The notes beneath the pieces were generated by a model. It searched no databases. It saw only the letters and a program-made list of their open reading frames with translations, and was not told the DNA's origin. Both the position numbers and the translations under genes were made by a program. DNA of 19,680 nt from positions 1 through 19,680 of the forward strand of contig JBBRHE010000046.1 in NCBI GenBank assembly GCA_038223165.1, in the 5' to 3' direction. Shown in pieces: positions 8,453-14,840 of the stretch (position 1 is the stretch's first letter; every line of letters begins with the position of its first letter). This DNA comes from DASYHQ01 sp038223165 (GTDB taxonomy: Bacteria > Planctomycetota > Phycisphaerae > Tepidisphaerales > Tepidisphaeraceae).

Positions 8453-9687
8453 GATTGCCTCACCAGGGCATCGAGAATCCGCGCAGCGGTACCGATGTCC
8501 TCCAGACGGCTGAACTCCTTCGGATTATGGCTGATGCCACCCTCGCTGGCGACGAACAGCATCGCGGTCGGGATGATCGGCGCGAGGATCGCAGCATCGT
8601 GCAGCGCGCCGCTGGCAACAGCCGGAAGGTTAACGAGGCCGATCGACTTTGCAGCGGTTTCGATCGCGCCGCAGACTGCTGCGTCAAGCGGAACGGCGCA
8701 CAGGAACTCGGTCTCGATCATTGTGAGGTCCAGGCTACGGCGGCTGGTGACGCTCGTGAAGACTTGGCGCAATCGCTCATCGCCTTCACCTAGAATTGCA
8801 TTGCTTGCACCACGGAAGTCGAGCGTAAACGTGACCTCACCGGGGATGACGTTGATCGCGTTGGGCTTCGGCCAGACCTGTCCGATCGTGATCACCGTCT
8901 GCGGTGAACGTTCGCTCAACTCGTTTGCCAAAGCTTCTAACGCCACCATGATCTCAGCGAGCGCGACAAGCGCATCACGGCGGTCATGCATACTCGTGGA
9001 GCCGGCATGATTGGCCTGGCCGACGATCGTCCCTGCGTACTGACGGCGCCCGTTGATCGCGGTGACGATCGCGAGCGGCACATCGTTGTTCCACATCGAC
9101 ACACCTTGCTCGGCGTGCACTTCGATCAGCCCGCGATATTGGCCGGGCTTCAAGCGTTCGTCGGCCATCCGTTCCGCGGAAACGCCGCACGAGGCCCCGG
9201 CTTCCAGGTAGTTCTGACCGTCGCGATTCTTCACCGTTACGAGACGGTCAAGCAACAGCGACCCGGCCCAGGCGTGGCTCCCGAGCATGCCGAGGTTGAA
9301 GGTCGTCCCTTCCTCTTCAGCAAAAATCACCAGCTCCAGTGGCAGTTGTTGACGACCGTCCTCGTTGGCTGCCCGCAATACTTCCAGTGGCACGACGATG
9401 CCCATGACACCGTCGTATTTGCCACCGGTCGGAACCGAGTCGATATGCGACCCACTCAGCCAGATCTTCGCGTCCCAATCGACGGTGGTGGGGCGGGCGT
9501 GGACGTTGCCCGCAGCGTCAATCCGCACCTTGCAACCGGCGGCCTTGGCCTGCTCGATCACGTAATCTCGGGCGGCGACCCATTGCGGCGTGAAAGTCGG
9601 GCGGCTGTAACCAATGGTCGGTGGGTTCTCCGAGAAGCCCGCGATGGCTTCGATGTCGGCGAGGATGCGATCGGGTCGGATCGGCAC
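8449..9687 (-). CDS. allC: Allantoate amidohydrolase (M20 family)
   Basis: Metal-dependent amidohydrolase predicted to convert allantoate to (S)-ureidoglycine, CO2 and ammonia. M20 landmarks: GSHIDSVPTGGKYDG (His81, Asp92), FAEEEGTTF (Glu125/Glu126), EVHAEQG (His191), the lid-domain stretch GQANHAGSTSMHDRRDAL (223-240), SGALHDAA (359-366) and ISHNPKE (His387). These fit the allantoate amidohydrolase, ureidoglycolate amidohydrolase and N-carbamoyl amino acid hydrolase branch. Position beside allE supports allantoate as substrate. A ureidoglycolate amidohydrolase role, alone or in addition, cannot be excluded and would close a gap in the pathway. The start is GTG at 9687, and the 3' end overlaps the uricase fusion start by 4 nt. 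Confidence 0.88.
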   Translation of the reverse strand: MPIRPDRILADIEAIAGFSENPPTIGYSRPTFTPQWVAARDYVIEQAKAAGCKVRIDAAGNVHARPTTVDWDAKIWLSGSHIDSVPTGGKYDGVMGIVVPLEVLRAANEDGRQQLPLELVIFAEEEGTTFNLGMLGSHAWAGSLLLDRLVTVKNRDGQNYLEAGASCGVSAERMADERLKPGQYRGLIEVHAEQGVSMWNNDVPLAIVTAINGRRQYAGTIVGQANHAGSTSMHDRRDALVALAEIMVALEALANELSERSPQTVITIGQVWPKPNAINVIPGEVTFTLDFRGASNAILGEGDERLRQVFTSVTSRRSLDLTMIETEFLCAVPLDAAVCGAIETAAKSIGLVNLPAVASGALHDAAILAPIIPTAMLFVASEGGISHNPKEFSRLEDIGTAARILDALVRQS

Positions 9688-9735
9688 GGATTACTTCTCG
9701 TAGTTCGTGATGCGATAGGCCGTGCCCACGCTACG

Positions 9736-10701
9736 TTACTTTCCAAACTTCTCGCGCCACACGCGGCCCGTCTTTTCCATCGCGCTGTCGGCCCCCGTGC
9801 GACGCATGCGGTGCAAGGTGGGCATGCCCAGCGCGAACTCGTTCATCCATTCCTTGGCGAACTCACCGCGCTCGGTCTCAGCGAAGATCTTGCGGATTTC
9901 GGGTTCGTTGATGACGCGCGGCCCGCGCGTGCGGACGGCGTATTCGCAGGTGCGACTGCTTCGCCGGCTGATGTATTCCTCGATGCCGACCTCGTCCATC
10001 ACGTCGATCACACTGCGCAGACTGCGAATAGCCTTGGCATACGCGAACGATGGCGAGTAGCCGTTGTCGACCATGGTATTGAAGCAGGCGCGCATCAGTG
10101 CGATCGCGCCACCGTAGAGGATCTGCTCCTCAAAGTTATCACCCTCGGTCTCGTGCTGGAACGACATCTCAACGACACCGGCCCGCGTGCTGCCGACGGC
10201 TTTGCTGATGGCGAATGCGATCGCGCGGGCTTCACCGGTGGCATCGTGGTCGACCCCCACGCAGCCGTACACGCCTTCGCCTTTAAGGAACTTCTCGCGG
10301 ACGAATTTGCCTGGCGCGTTGGGGACGAACAGGACCGTGTTCACGTCCTTCGGCGGCATGATCTGCCCGTACAGCACGGAAAAGCCGTGACAGAAACAGA
10401 GCGTTTGCCCGGCGCGAAGGTTCGGGGCGATCTCGGCTTTGTAAATGGGTGGTTGAACCGGGTCGGCCAGTTCGATCAGGATGATGTCGGCCTTCTTGAC
10501 CGCTTCCCCGATGCTGAACGCTTCGAACCCATCGGCCTTGGCCTCGGCGATGCTGCCGCCCGATCCGATGATCACCTTGAACCCACTGTCCCGCGTGTTG
10601 GCGGCCTGGGCCTTTCCCTGAATGCCGTACCCCAGCACGGCGATCGTCTTGCCCTTGAGGACGTCCCAGTTCACATCTTCGTCGCGGTAGATCTTTTCCA
10701 T
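9736..10701 (-). CDS. Ketol-acid reductoisomerase-like protein of altered active site
   Basis: 321-residue homologue of class I ketol-acid reductoisomerase (IlvC). The Rossmann domain (1-180) has the AVLGYGIQG dinucleotide loop (21-29), followed by the helical knotted domain. Retained relative to the family: active-site His105 in CHGF, metal ligands Asp188 and Glu192, and the C-terminal-domain Ser249. Changed: the conserved Lys of the PKxPG motif is Asn128, and the two Glu that bind the second Mg2+ from the partner subunit are Lys223 and Ser227. By family knowledge these are needed for isomeroreduction, so it is probably not a branched-chain biosynthetic enzyme. It lies between allE and allC, so a redox role on a ureido intermediate is plausible but unproven. 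ATG at 10701 is chosen; the alternative ATG at 10734 lies outside the family N-terminus, in a repeat. Confidence 0.85.
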   Translation of the reverse strand: MEKIYRDEDVNWDVLKGKTIAVLGYGIQGKAQAANTRDSGFKVIIGSGGSIAEAKADGFEAFSIGEAVKKADIILIELADPVQPPIYKAEIAPNLRAGQTLCFCHGFSVLYGQIMPPKDVNTVLFVPNAPGKFVREKFLKGEGVYGCVGVDHDATGEARAIAFAISKAVGSTRAGVVEMSFQHETEGDNFEEQILYGGAIALMRACFNTMVDNGYSPSFAYAKAIRSLRSVIDVMDEVGIEEYISRRSSRTCEYAVRTRGPRVINEPEIRKIFAETERGEFAKEWMNEFALGMPTLHRMRRTGADSAMEKTGRVWREKFGK

Positions 10702-10711
10702 GGATGGTCTC

Positions 10712-10774
10712 GTAGGGTGGGCACTGCCCACCATTGTCCGTTCACACTGCGGCGGTGGGCAGTGCCCACTCTAC
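10712..10774. repeat. REP-like double hairpin overlapping the allE stop
   Basis: Two inverted copies of a 21-nt unit at 10712-10732 and 10754-10774, reverse complements with one mismatch. Each copy is itself a palindrome: GGTGGGCACTGCCCACC (10716-10732, 8-bp stem around a single central base) and GTGGGCAGTGCCCAC (10755-10769, 7-bp stem). The outer ends carry GTAG and CTAC. The right end supplies the allE stop codon (TAG, complement of 10771-10773), and the left end lies just upstream of the reductoisomerase-like start. The sequence is unrelated to the 5312-5373 element, but the two-hairpin architecture and the position at a gene 3' end are the same. Confidence 0.85.
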
Positions 10775-11553
10775 AGTGCGATCTCTCGGTTTACGTTCTT
10801 GTAATAGATGTACTTCGAAGGGGTCGGCCCTGTCGCGTAAAAACTTTGCGGGCAGAAGGGGCCCATCCAGATGAAGTCGGTCTGCTCGACTTCTATCCAT
10901 TCCCCGTCGAGGTAGTACAAGCCCTTGCCTTGCAGGAACCACAGACCGTGCTCCATCACGTGCGTCTCGACGTACGGCAGGCCATGGCCGGGGTCGAACG
11001 TGAAGACATTCATCGACAGGTCATACTGCAGATCGTCGGGGATGAGCAATTGCAGCCGGGCGTGCTCGTTGCCACCGAACGGTTCGGCCTTGATGTTGTG
11101 CTCGTTACCGACGATCGCCATCGGCTCGCAGATGCCAATCGCCGGCTCGAATGCCTTACGCAGGACGAGCAGCGACGACGGCTCCACCGCGACGACCGAA
11201 TACGACGCCGTGTGCGGCACGAGCGCGAACCCACCAGCGGTCAGCGAGTGCTTTGCCTTGCCGATCGTCAGGCTGACGTCGCCGGACAGCAGGTAGATGA
11301 ACGTCTCGATGCGGCCATCACTGGCCTGCTTAGCGCCACCATTGGGGGCGAGGTCGATCTTGTACTGGACGAATCCCGCGCCCATTGCAGGCGAAGTCAG
11401 GACGCGCACTTCCGCGCCCACCCACTGGGGGATGCGGGACAGCGGATATCCCTCGATCGGGTAAAGGGCGTAACGGGCGCGCAATCGCGCACGGCTATGG
11501 ACAAGTTGGTGAGGAGCTCGCATGTCGTAAAGGTTGGACGGCGGGTTATACAC
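10771..11553 (-). CDS. allE: (S)-ureidoglycine aminohydrolase (bicupin)
   Basis: Mn-dependent bicupin that releases ammonia from (S)-ureidoglycine to give (S)-ureidoglycolate, directly after AllC. The N-terminal cupin covers about 50-130 (GRIETFIYLLSGD) and the C-terminal cupin about 180-255. The C-terminal cupin shows ETHVMEHGLWFLQGKGLYY, a WIEV segment, DFIWMGPFCPQ and KYIYYKNVNRE. Glu196, His198, His202 and Gln236 match the metal ligands of the plant enzyme, and Lys252 matches its substrate-binding Lys. The 260-residue length fits the family. The predicted start is GTG at 11553 without a clear Shine-Dalgarno; ATG at 11523 (MRAPHQ) is possible but leaves a shorter N-terminus. It lies 78 nt downstream of the adenine deaminase gene. 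Confidence 0.93.
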   Translation of the reverse strand: MYNPPSNLYDMRAPHQLVHSRARLRARYALYPIEGYPLSRIPQWVGAEVRVLTSPAMGAGFVQYKIDLAPNGGAKQASDGRIETFIYLLSGDVSLTIGKAKHSLTAGGFALVPHTASYSVVAVEPSSLLVLRKAFEPAIGICEPMAIVGNEHNIKAEPFGGNEHARLQLLIPDDLQYDLSMNVFTFDPGHGLPYVETHVMEHGLWFLQGKGLYYLDGEWIEVEQTDFIWMGPFCPQSFYATGPTPSKYIYYKNVNREIAL

Positions 11554-11631
11554 GATTTGGCGCTGGAGGCAAACGGATTTGCGCCTGTTAGTGACACAAA
11601 GACGTTCAGCCTCAGGGAAACGCCAGGTTTC

Positions 11632-13320
11632 CTAGACAAACAAATCCACAAAATCGAACTTCTCGACGTCGACCAACCCTCGATCTGTCAGCTTCAGTTT
11701 CGGGATGACTTCCAAAGCCATGAAGCTCATCGCCATGAACGGGTCGCGGTAGTGAGAGCCAAGGTTCCGGGCAGCCGTCAGAAGCTTTTCGTAAGCGTCG
11801 CGCACTTCCGCGATCGGTCGGTCGCTCATCAGTCCTGCGACCGGCAGACGAAGCGTCGCGACGGCACGACCGGAATCGACTGCGACCAGGCCACCGGCCA
11901 TCTGCGCGACGGAGTCGATTGCGGTGTATATGGATGCGTCGTCACAACCGATGACAACGAGGTTGTGATGGTCATGGGCGACCGTCCCCGCGATCGCGCC
12001 GCGCTTCAGGCCAAACCCGCGAATAAATCCGAGCCCGACGTTGCCGCTGGTCGTGTGACGATCGATGACGGCCATTTTCAGAACGTCGTGCTCGACGTCG
12101 GCGACGACTTGCCCATCGATGACTTTGGCCTTCTCGTGCAGTTCGTTTGTGATGAGCTGGTCCGCCAACGACTCGATCACGCGGATGGTTGGCGATTTGG
12201 CCGGGATCGTCAGGTCGATGCGATCGCGCGCGATGCGGAAGTTGCCGATACTGCCCGAGCGGGCGGCATGTGCGAACGTTGCGACGCGCCCACCGACAAA
12301 CACCTGCGTTGCTCGGGGCGACTTCAGATCGTCGAATACGAACAGATCCGCCAGCCGTCCTGGCGCGATGCCACCGCGATCGGGCAGTTGAAAGCACTCG
12401 GCCGTGTTCAACGTCGCCATGCGGATGGCTTCGACCGGATCGATGCCGAATCGAATCGCCCGGCGGACCATGTCGTCCACACCACCGGCGCCAAGAAGGT
12501 CCGCCGGGGTACGGTCATCCGTGCAAAAGCAGATGCGCCGACTGTTCGCGGGCGTAATGACCGGCAGCAGGGCGTCGAGGTTGCACGCGTTGGTCGCCTC
12601 GCGGATCAGCACATACAGCCCACGGGCCAGACGGTCTTGCGCTTCAGTGGGCGTCACGCATTCATGATCACTTTGAATTCCCGCAGCGGCGTACGCGTTC
12701 AAGGCCTTGTCGCATACACCCGGCGCGTGACCGTCGATCGGCCGACCGGTAAACGCGTCGATCTTGGCCCGCATGTCGCCGCTGTTTTGGATGACACCGG
12801 GAAAGTTCATCACCTCGGCCAACCCGTGAACGACGCCTTCTTGAAGGAGTTGCTTCAAATCGTCCGCCGACAACGACGCGCCTGTGGTCGCCATGGGCGT
12901 CGCTGGGACGCAACTGGACGCCATCAAGACGACGCGCAACGGTAGCCCGCGCGAGGCCTCGGCCATGTATCGCACACCGGCGATGCCGCAGACGTTGGCG
13001 ATTTCGTGCGGGTCGGCTACCACGGTCGTCACACCGCGTGGCACGACGGCGGCGGCGAAGTTGGGGGGCGTGCAGAGGCTGCTCTCAATGTGGACGTGGG
13101 CGTCGATCAATCCCGGAGCGATATATTTGCCAGCCAGATCAATCGTTTCCCTGGCGCTATATCCGGGCCCGATGCCCGCGATGCGCTCACCGACGACCGC
13201 GATATCGGCACGTTCGATCTCACCGGTGAATACGTTGACGATCTGACCATTGGCCAGCAGCAGGTCGGCAGCGACCTCGCCGCGCGCAGCGGCGAGCAAG
13301 TGGGACATTGGCGTGGGCAT
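11632..13320 (-). CDS. ade: Adenine deaminase
   Basis: Converts adenine to hypoxanthine and ammonia, giving the operon an entry point parallel to guanine deaminase. This is the amidohydrolase-type adenine deaminase, not the adenosine deaminase-like type. Seen: GLIDAHVHIESSL (metal His75, His77), VVADPHEIANVCG (100-112), GHAPG (197-201), SDHE (217-220), FCTDDRTPADL (265-275) and the C-terminal domain typical of Ade, ending in a conserved region with a SDRPIAEV motif. The 562-residue length is usual for the family. ATG at 13320 is used; ATG at 13308 (MSHLL) is an alternative, and neither has a clear Shine-Dalgarno. It is the first gene of the purine operon. A perfect TATAAT lies 24 nt upstream. 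Confidence 0.93.
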   Translation of the reverse strand: MPTPMSHLLAAARGEVAADLLLANGQIVNVFTGEIERADIAVVGERIAGIGPGYSARETIDLAGKYIAPGLIDAHVHIESSLCTPPNFAAAVVPRGVTTVVADPHEIANVCGIAGVRYMAEASRGLPLRVVLMASSCVPATPMATTGASLSADDLKQLLQEGVVHGLAEVMNFPGVIQNSGDMRAKIDAFTGRPIDGHAPGVCDKALNAYAAAGIQSDHECVTPTEAQDRLARGLYVLIREATNACNLDALLPVITPANSRRICFCTDDRTPADLLGAGGVDDMVRRAIRFGIDPVEAIRMATLNTAECFQLPDRGGIAPGRLADLFVFDDLKSPRATQVFVGGRVATFAHAARSGSIGNFRIARDRIDLTIPAKSPTIRVIESLADQLITNELHEKAKVIDGQVVADVEHDVLKMAVIDRHTTSGNVGLGFIRGFGLKRGAIAGTVAHDHHNLVVIGCDDASIYTAIDSVAQMAGGLVAVDSGRAVATLRLPVAGLMSDRPIAEVRDAYEKLLTAARNLGSHYRDPFMAMSFMALEVIPKLKLTDRGLVDVEKFDFVDLFV

Positions 13321-13344
13321 CAGTTTGACGGCGTTGGTGATGCG

Positions 13345-13350
13345 ATTATA
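13345..13350 (-). promoter_or_regulatory. Candidate -10 box for the purine operon
   Basis: A perfect TATAAT on the minus strand, 24 nt upstream of the ade start codon, implies a transcript start near 13338 and a leader of under 20 nt. At 17-bp spacing the -35 position (about 13368-13373) reads TTCCCC, a poor match, so an activator or alternative sigma contact would be expected. This is the only good -10 found between the bactofilin-like gene and ade. Confidence 0.45.
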
Positions 13351-13468
13351 GCCGATGGCGGCGCGATGGGGAACTGTGCTGCAAGTTGCCGACGTCTGCG
13401 TCCCGACGTTCGCAGTCGCTGCGGGCGGTTTGTGCGGTCAAGATCTCTTCGCTCTCCGCGACCGTCAT
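13346..13468 (-). CDS. Candidate 40-residue small ORF upstream of ade
   Basis: ATG at 13468 is preceded by an AAAGGGG purine stretch at Shine-Dalgarno distance and opens a 40-codon frame ending at a TAA within the candidate -10 box of ade. The peptide begins MTVAESEEILT and has an Arg-rich, Ser-rich C-terminus. It shows no membrane segment or recognisable domain. Third codon positions are G+C-rich like the neighbours, which is weak support only in a genome of this composition. It could be a small protein, a leader peptide or chance. Confidence 0.25.
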   Translation of the reverse strand: MTVAESEEILTAQTARSDCERRDADVGNLQHSSPSRRHRL

Positions 13469-13546
13469 CGTATTCCCCTTTCTACCGACAGGCTACGGAT
13501 GCGTTGGAAACCGTTTCTATCGAGGGTGGGACATGCGTGAAAAGTG

Positions 13547-13912
13547 CTATGTTTCTTCTTTCCACTCGCCGGGCTTGGGCTCAATCTTGGTTTCACCTGA
13601 CTTGGTCTTGACCTTCCCCTTCACCGTCCCGGTCGCGTCGATGTACAGCCGCCCCCCGCGGTTGACGACATTGCCCGCGATCATGCCACTGTGGATGACT
13701 TTTGCGTCCTTGTGGACGGTCATGTCGCCACTGATGTTGCCGTAGACGTGGACACGACCCCCCGCCTCGACGGTCAGGTCGCCGTAGATTGAGCCACGGA
13801 CCCACATCTTGCCACCCTCGATGACGCGCACATCGCCACCAATCGTTCCCCAGAGCGTGTAGGGCTCGAAGACGGTGATATCGCCTTTGATCTGCCCGCG
13901 TTCTTCGCGCAT
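13547..13912 (-). CDS. Bactofilin-like polymer-forming protein
   Basis: 121-residue protein made almost entirely of short beta-helix repeats of about 17-19 residues, each with a Gly-Asp turn followed by alternating hydrophobic residues: GDITVFE, GDVRVIE, GDLTVEA, GDMTVHK and GNVVNRG, over residues 8-100. The C-terminus (100-121) is charged and rich in Lys and Glu. This pattern is that of bactofilins and related polymer-forming cytoskeletal proteins, which assemble into filaments often at the membrane. It has no signal peptide. It starts 14 nt after the stop of the membrane protein gene upstream, so the two are probably co-transcribed and could work together at the envelope. The exact role is unknown. 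Confidence 0.75.
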   Translation of the reverse strand: MREERGQIKGDITVFEPYTLWGTIGGDVRVIEGGKMWVRGSIYGDLTVEAGGRVHVYGNISGDMTVHKDAKVIHSGMIAGNVVNRGGRLYIDATGTVKGKVKTKSGETKIEPKPGEWKEET

Positions 13913-13926
13913 GAAGGTGTCATCTC

Positions 13927-14610
13927 TCAGGTGGTCGGCAGATCGTCGGCGCGGTCGGCGCTCGGCATGTCGTCACCAAAGGCCTGCCGTAGCGCCCGGC
14001 CACTGGTCATCTGAACGTTTATCAACAACAGCATCGCGACGACCGGGAACCCGACGAACCGTGCCCAGCGCAGGTAGGCCACATGACCGATGTCGCTCGA
14101 GAACTTCGCGCCCAGTGTCGGGTGGCTGATCTCTGCCCACGTGTACAGTACGCCCGGGATGCGGAAGTCGTTGATCGCGGTCGTACCGTCTGGTCGTAGG
14201 GTCGCGTTGGAATAGACCGCCTGCCAGGGAAACAGCAGCACCAATAGGACGATGCTCCACAACAATGCCGAAGTAATCCGGCCAACACCGATCAGTCGGC
14301 CCACAAGCATGATGCCCGCGATCAGCAGCAGGACGGCCGCGAGCACGATCGTCGCGCCGAAGCCGACGAACGTGCCGACGACGGTCAGATATTGCAGTAA
14401 CAGGTGACCGACGCCCGAGCCGGTAGCCTGCGTCGAGGCGTCGGTAGCGACCGGGGCAACGGGCAGCACGCCGTACTTGGCAAGGAAGAAGAGCGTCATC
14501 TGCACGATCAACGACAGCAGCACGACGAGGAAAAGGACCGACTTGAATCGCCTTGCGGTCAGCAAGGCATCCGCGTAGTCGGCGGCGGTGGCAACGGTGG
14601 GTTGGGTCAT
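13927..14610 (-). CDS. Multi-pass membrane protein of unknown function
   Basis: 227-residue protein with four likely membrane segments at about 23-45, 78-105, 112-133 and 183-200. A polar loop of about 50 residues lies between the third and fourth, and the C-terminal tail is acidic (DDMPSADRADD). I do not recognise the family. The start at ATG 14610 (MTQPTV) is decided by a GGAGG Shine-Dalgarno 8 nt upstream (14619-14623). Longer in-frame starts at 14625 and 14676 would place this site inside the gene. The next gene encodes a bactofilin-like protein 14 nt downstream, suggesting an envelope-associated pair. It is transcribed divergently from the M24 peptidase, with an inverted repeat element in the gap. 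Confidence 0.75.
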   Translation of the reverse strand: MTQPTVATAADYADALLTARRFKSVLFLVVLLSLIVQMTLFFLAKYGVLPVAPVATDASTQATGSGVGHLLLQYLTVVGTFVGFGATIVLAAVLLLIAGIMLVGRLIGVGRITSALLWSIVLLVLLFPWQAVYSNATLRPDGTTAINDFRIPGVLYTWAEISHPTLGAKFSSDIGHVAYLRWARFVGFPVVAMLLLINVQMTSGRALRQAFGDDMPSADRADDLPTT

Positions 14611-14662
14611 GTCGCGATCCTCCATTTCGATGATTACAGCAAAACCCCGTATAAGCAAACGG

Positions 14663-14816
14663 AAGAAGTTAAACACGAAGACACGAAGTCACGAAGCAGT
14701 TTCGGCGTCGCACGATGCGGCAGGTGCCAGAGTCCCATAGGAGAACCAGTGAAGAATAGAACAGTGTTGAACGGCCGAAAATCGCTTCGTGCCTTCGCGG
14801 CTTCGTGGTCAATCTT
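14663..14816. repeat. Long imperfect inverted repeat built of 8-bp units
   Basis: Left arm about 14663-14706 and right arm about 14774-14816 are imperfect inverted copies separated by about 67 nt. Each arm has three tandem 8-bp units with the core CACGAAG: at 14674, 14682 and 14690 on the plus strand, and three inverted copies in 14784-14807, the middle one reading CGCGAAG. Both arms share an adjoining TTTCGGC-like stretch on the inner side. It fills most of the divergent intergenic region and so lies upstream of both the membrane protein and the M24 peptidase. The structure suggests a non-coding interspersed or MITE-like element. No terminal duplication is evident. Confidence 0.7.
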
Positions 14817-14840
14817 CCCGTCCTCCGATAGATTAAGACT

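Noticed and set aside
10702..10734. Longer start (ATG at 10734) for the reductoisomerase-like gene
   Set aside because: The extra residues come from the palindromic repeat at 10712-10732, and the family N-terminus matches from the ATG at 10701.
300..12945. Very long plus-strand open frames opposite the purine operon (300-2438, 2435-9010, 8986-12945)
   Set aside because: They run antisense to clearly recognisable enzymes, have Arg/Asp/His-rich low-information translations without any domain, and are the usual by-product of G+C-rich third codon positions.
13370..13460. Possible terminator or riboswitch between the bactofilin-like gene and ade
   Set aside because: Only short stems (such as CTGCG/CGCAG) without a T-tract, and no recognised purine-riboswitch core on the minus strand.
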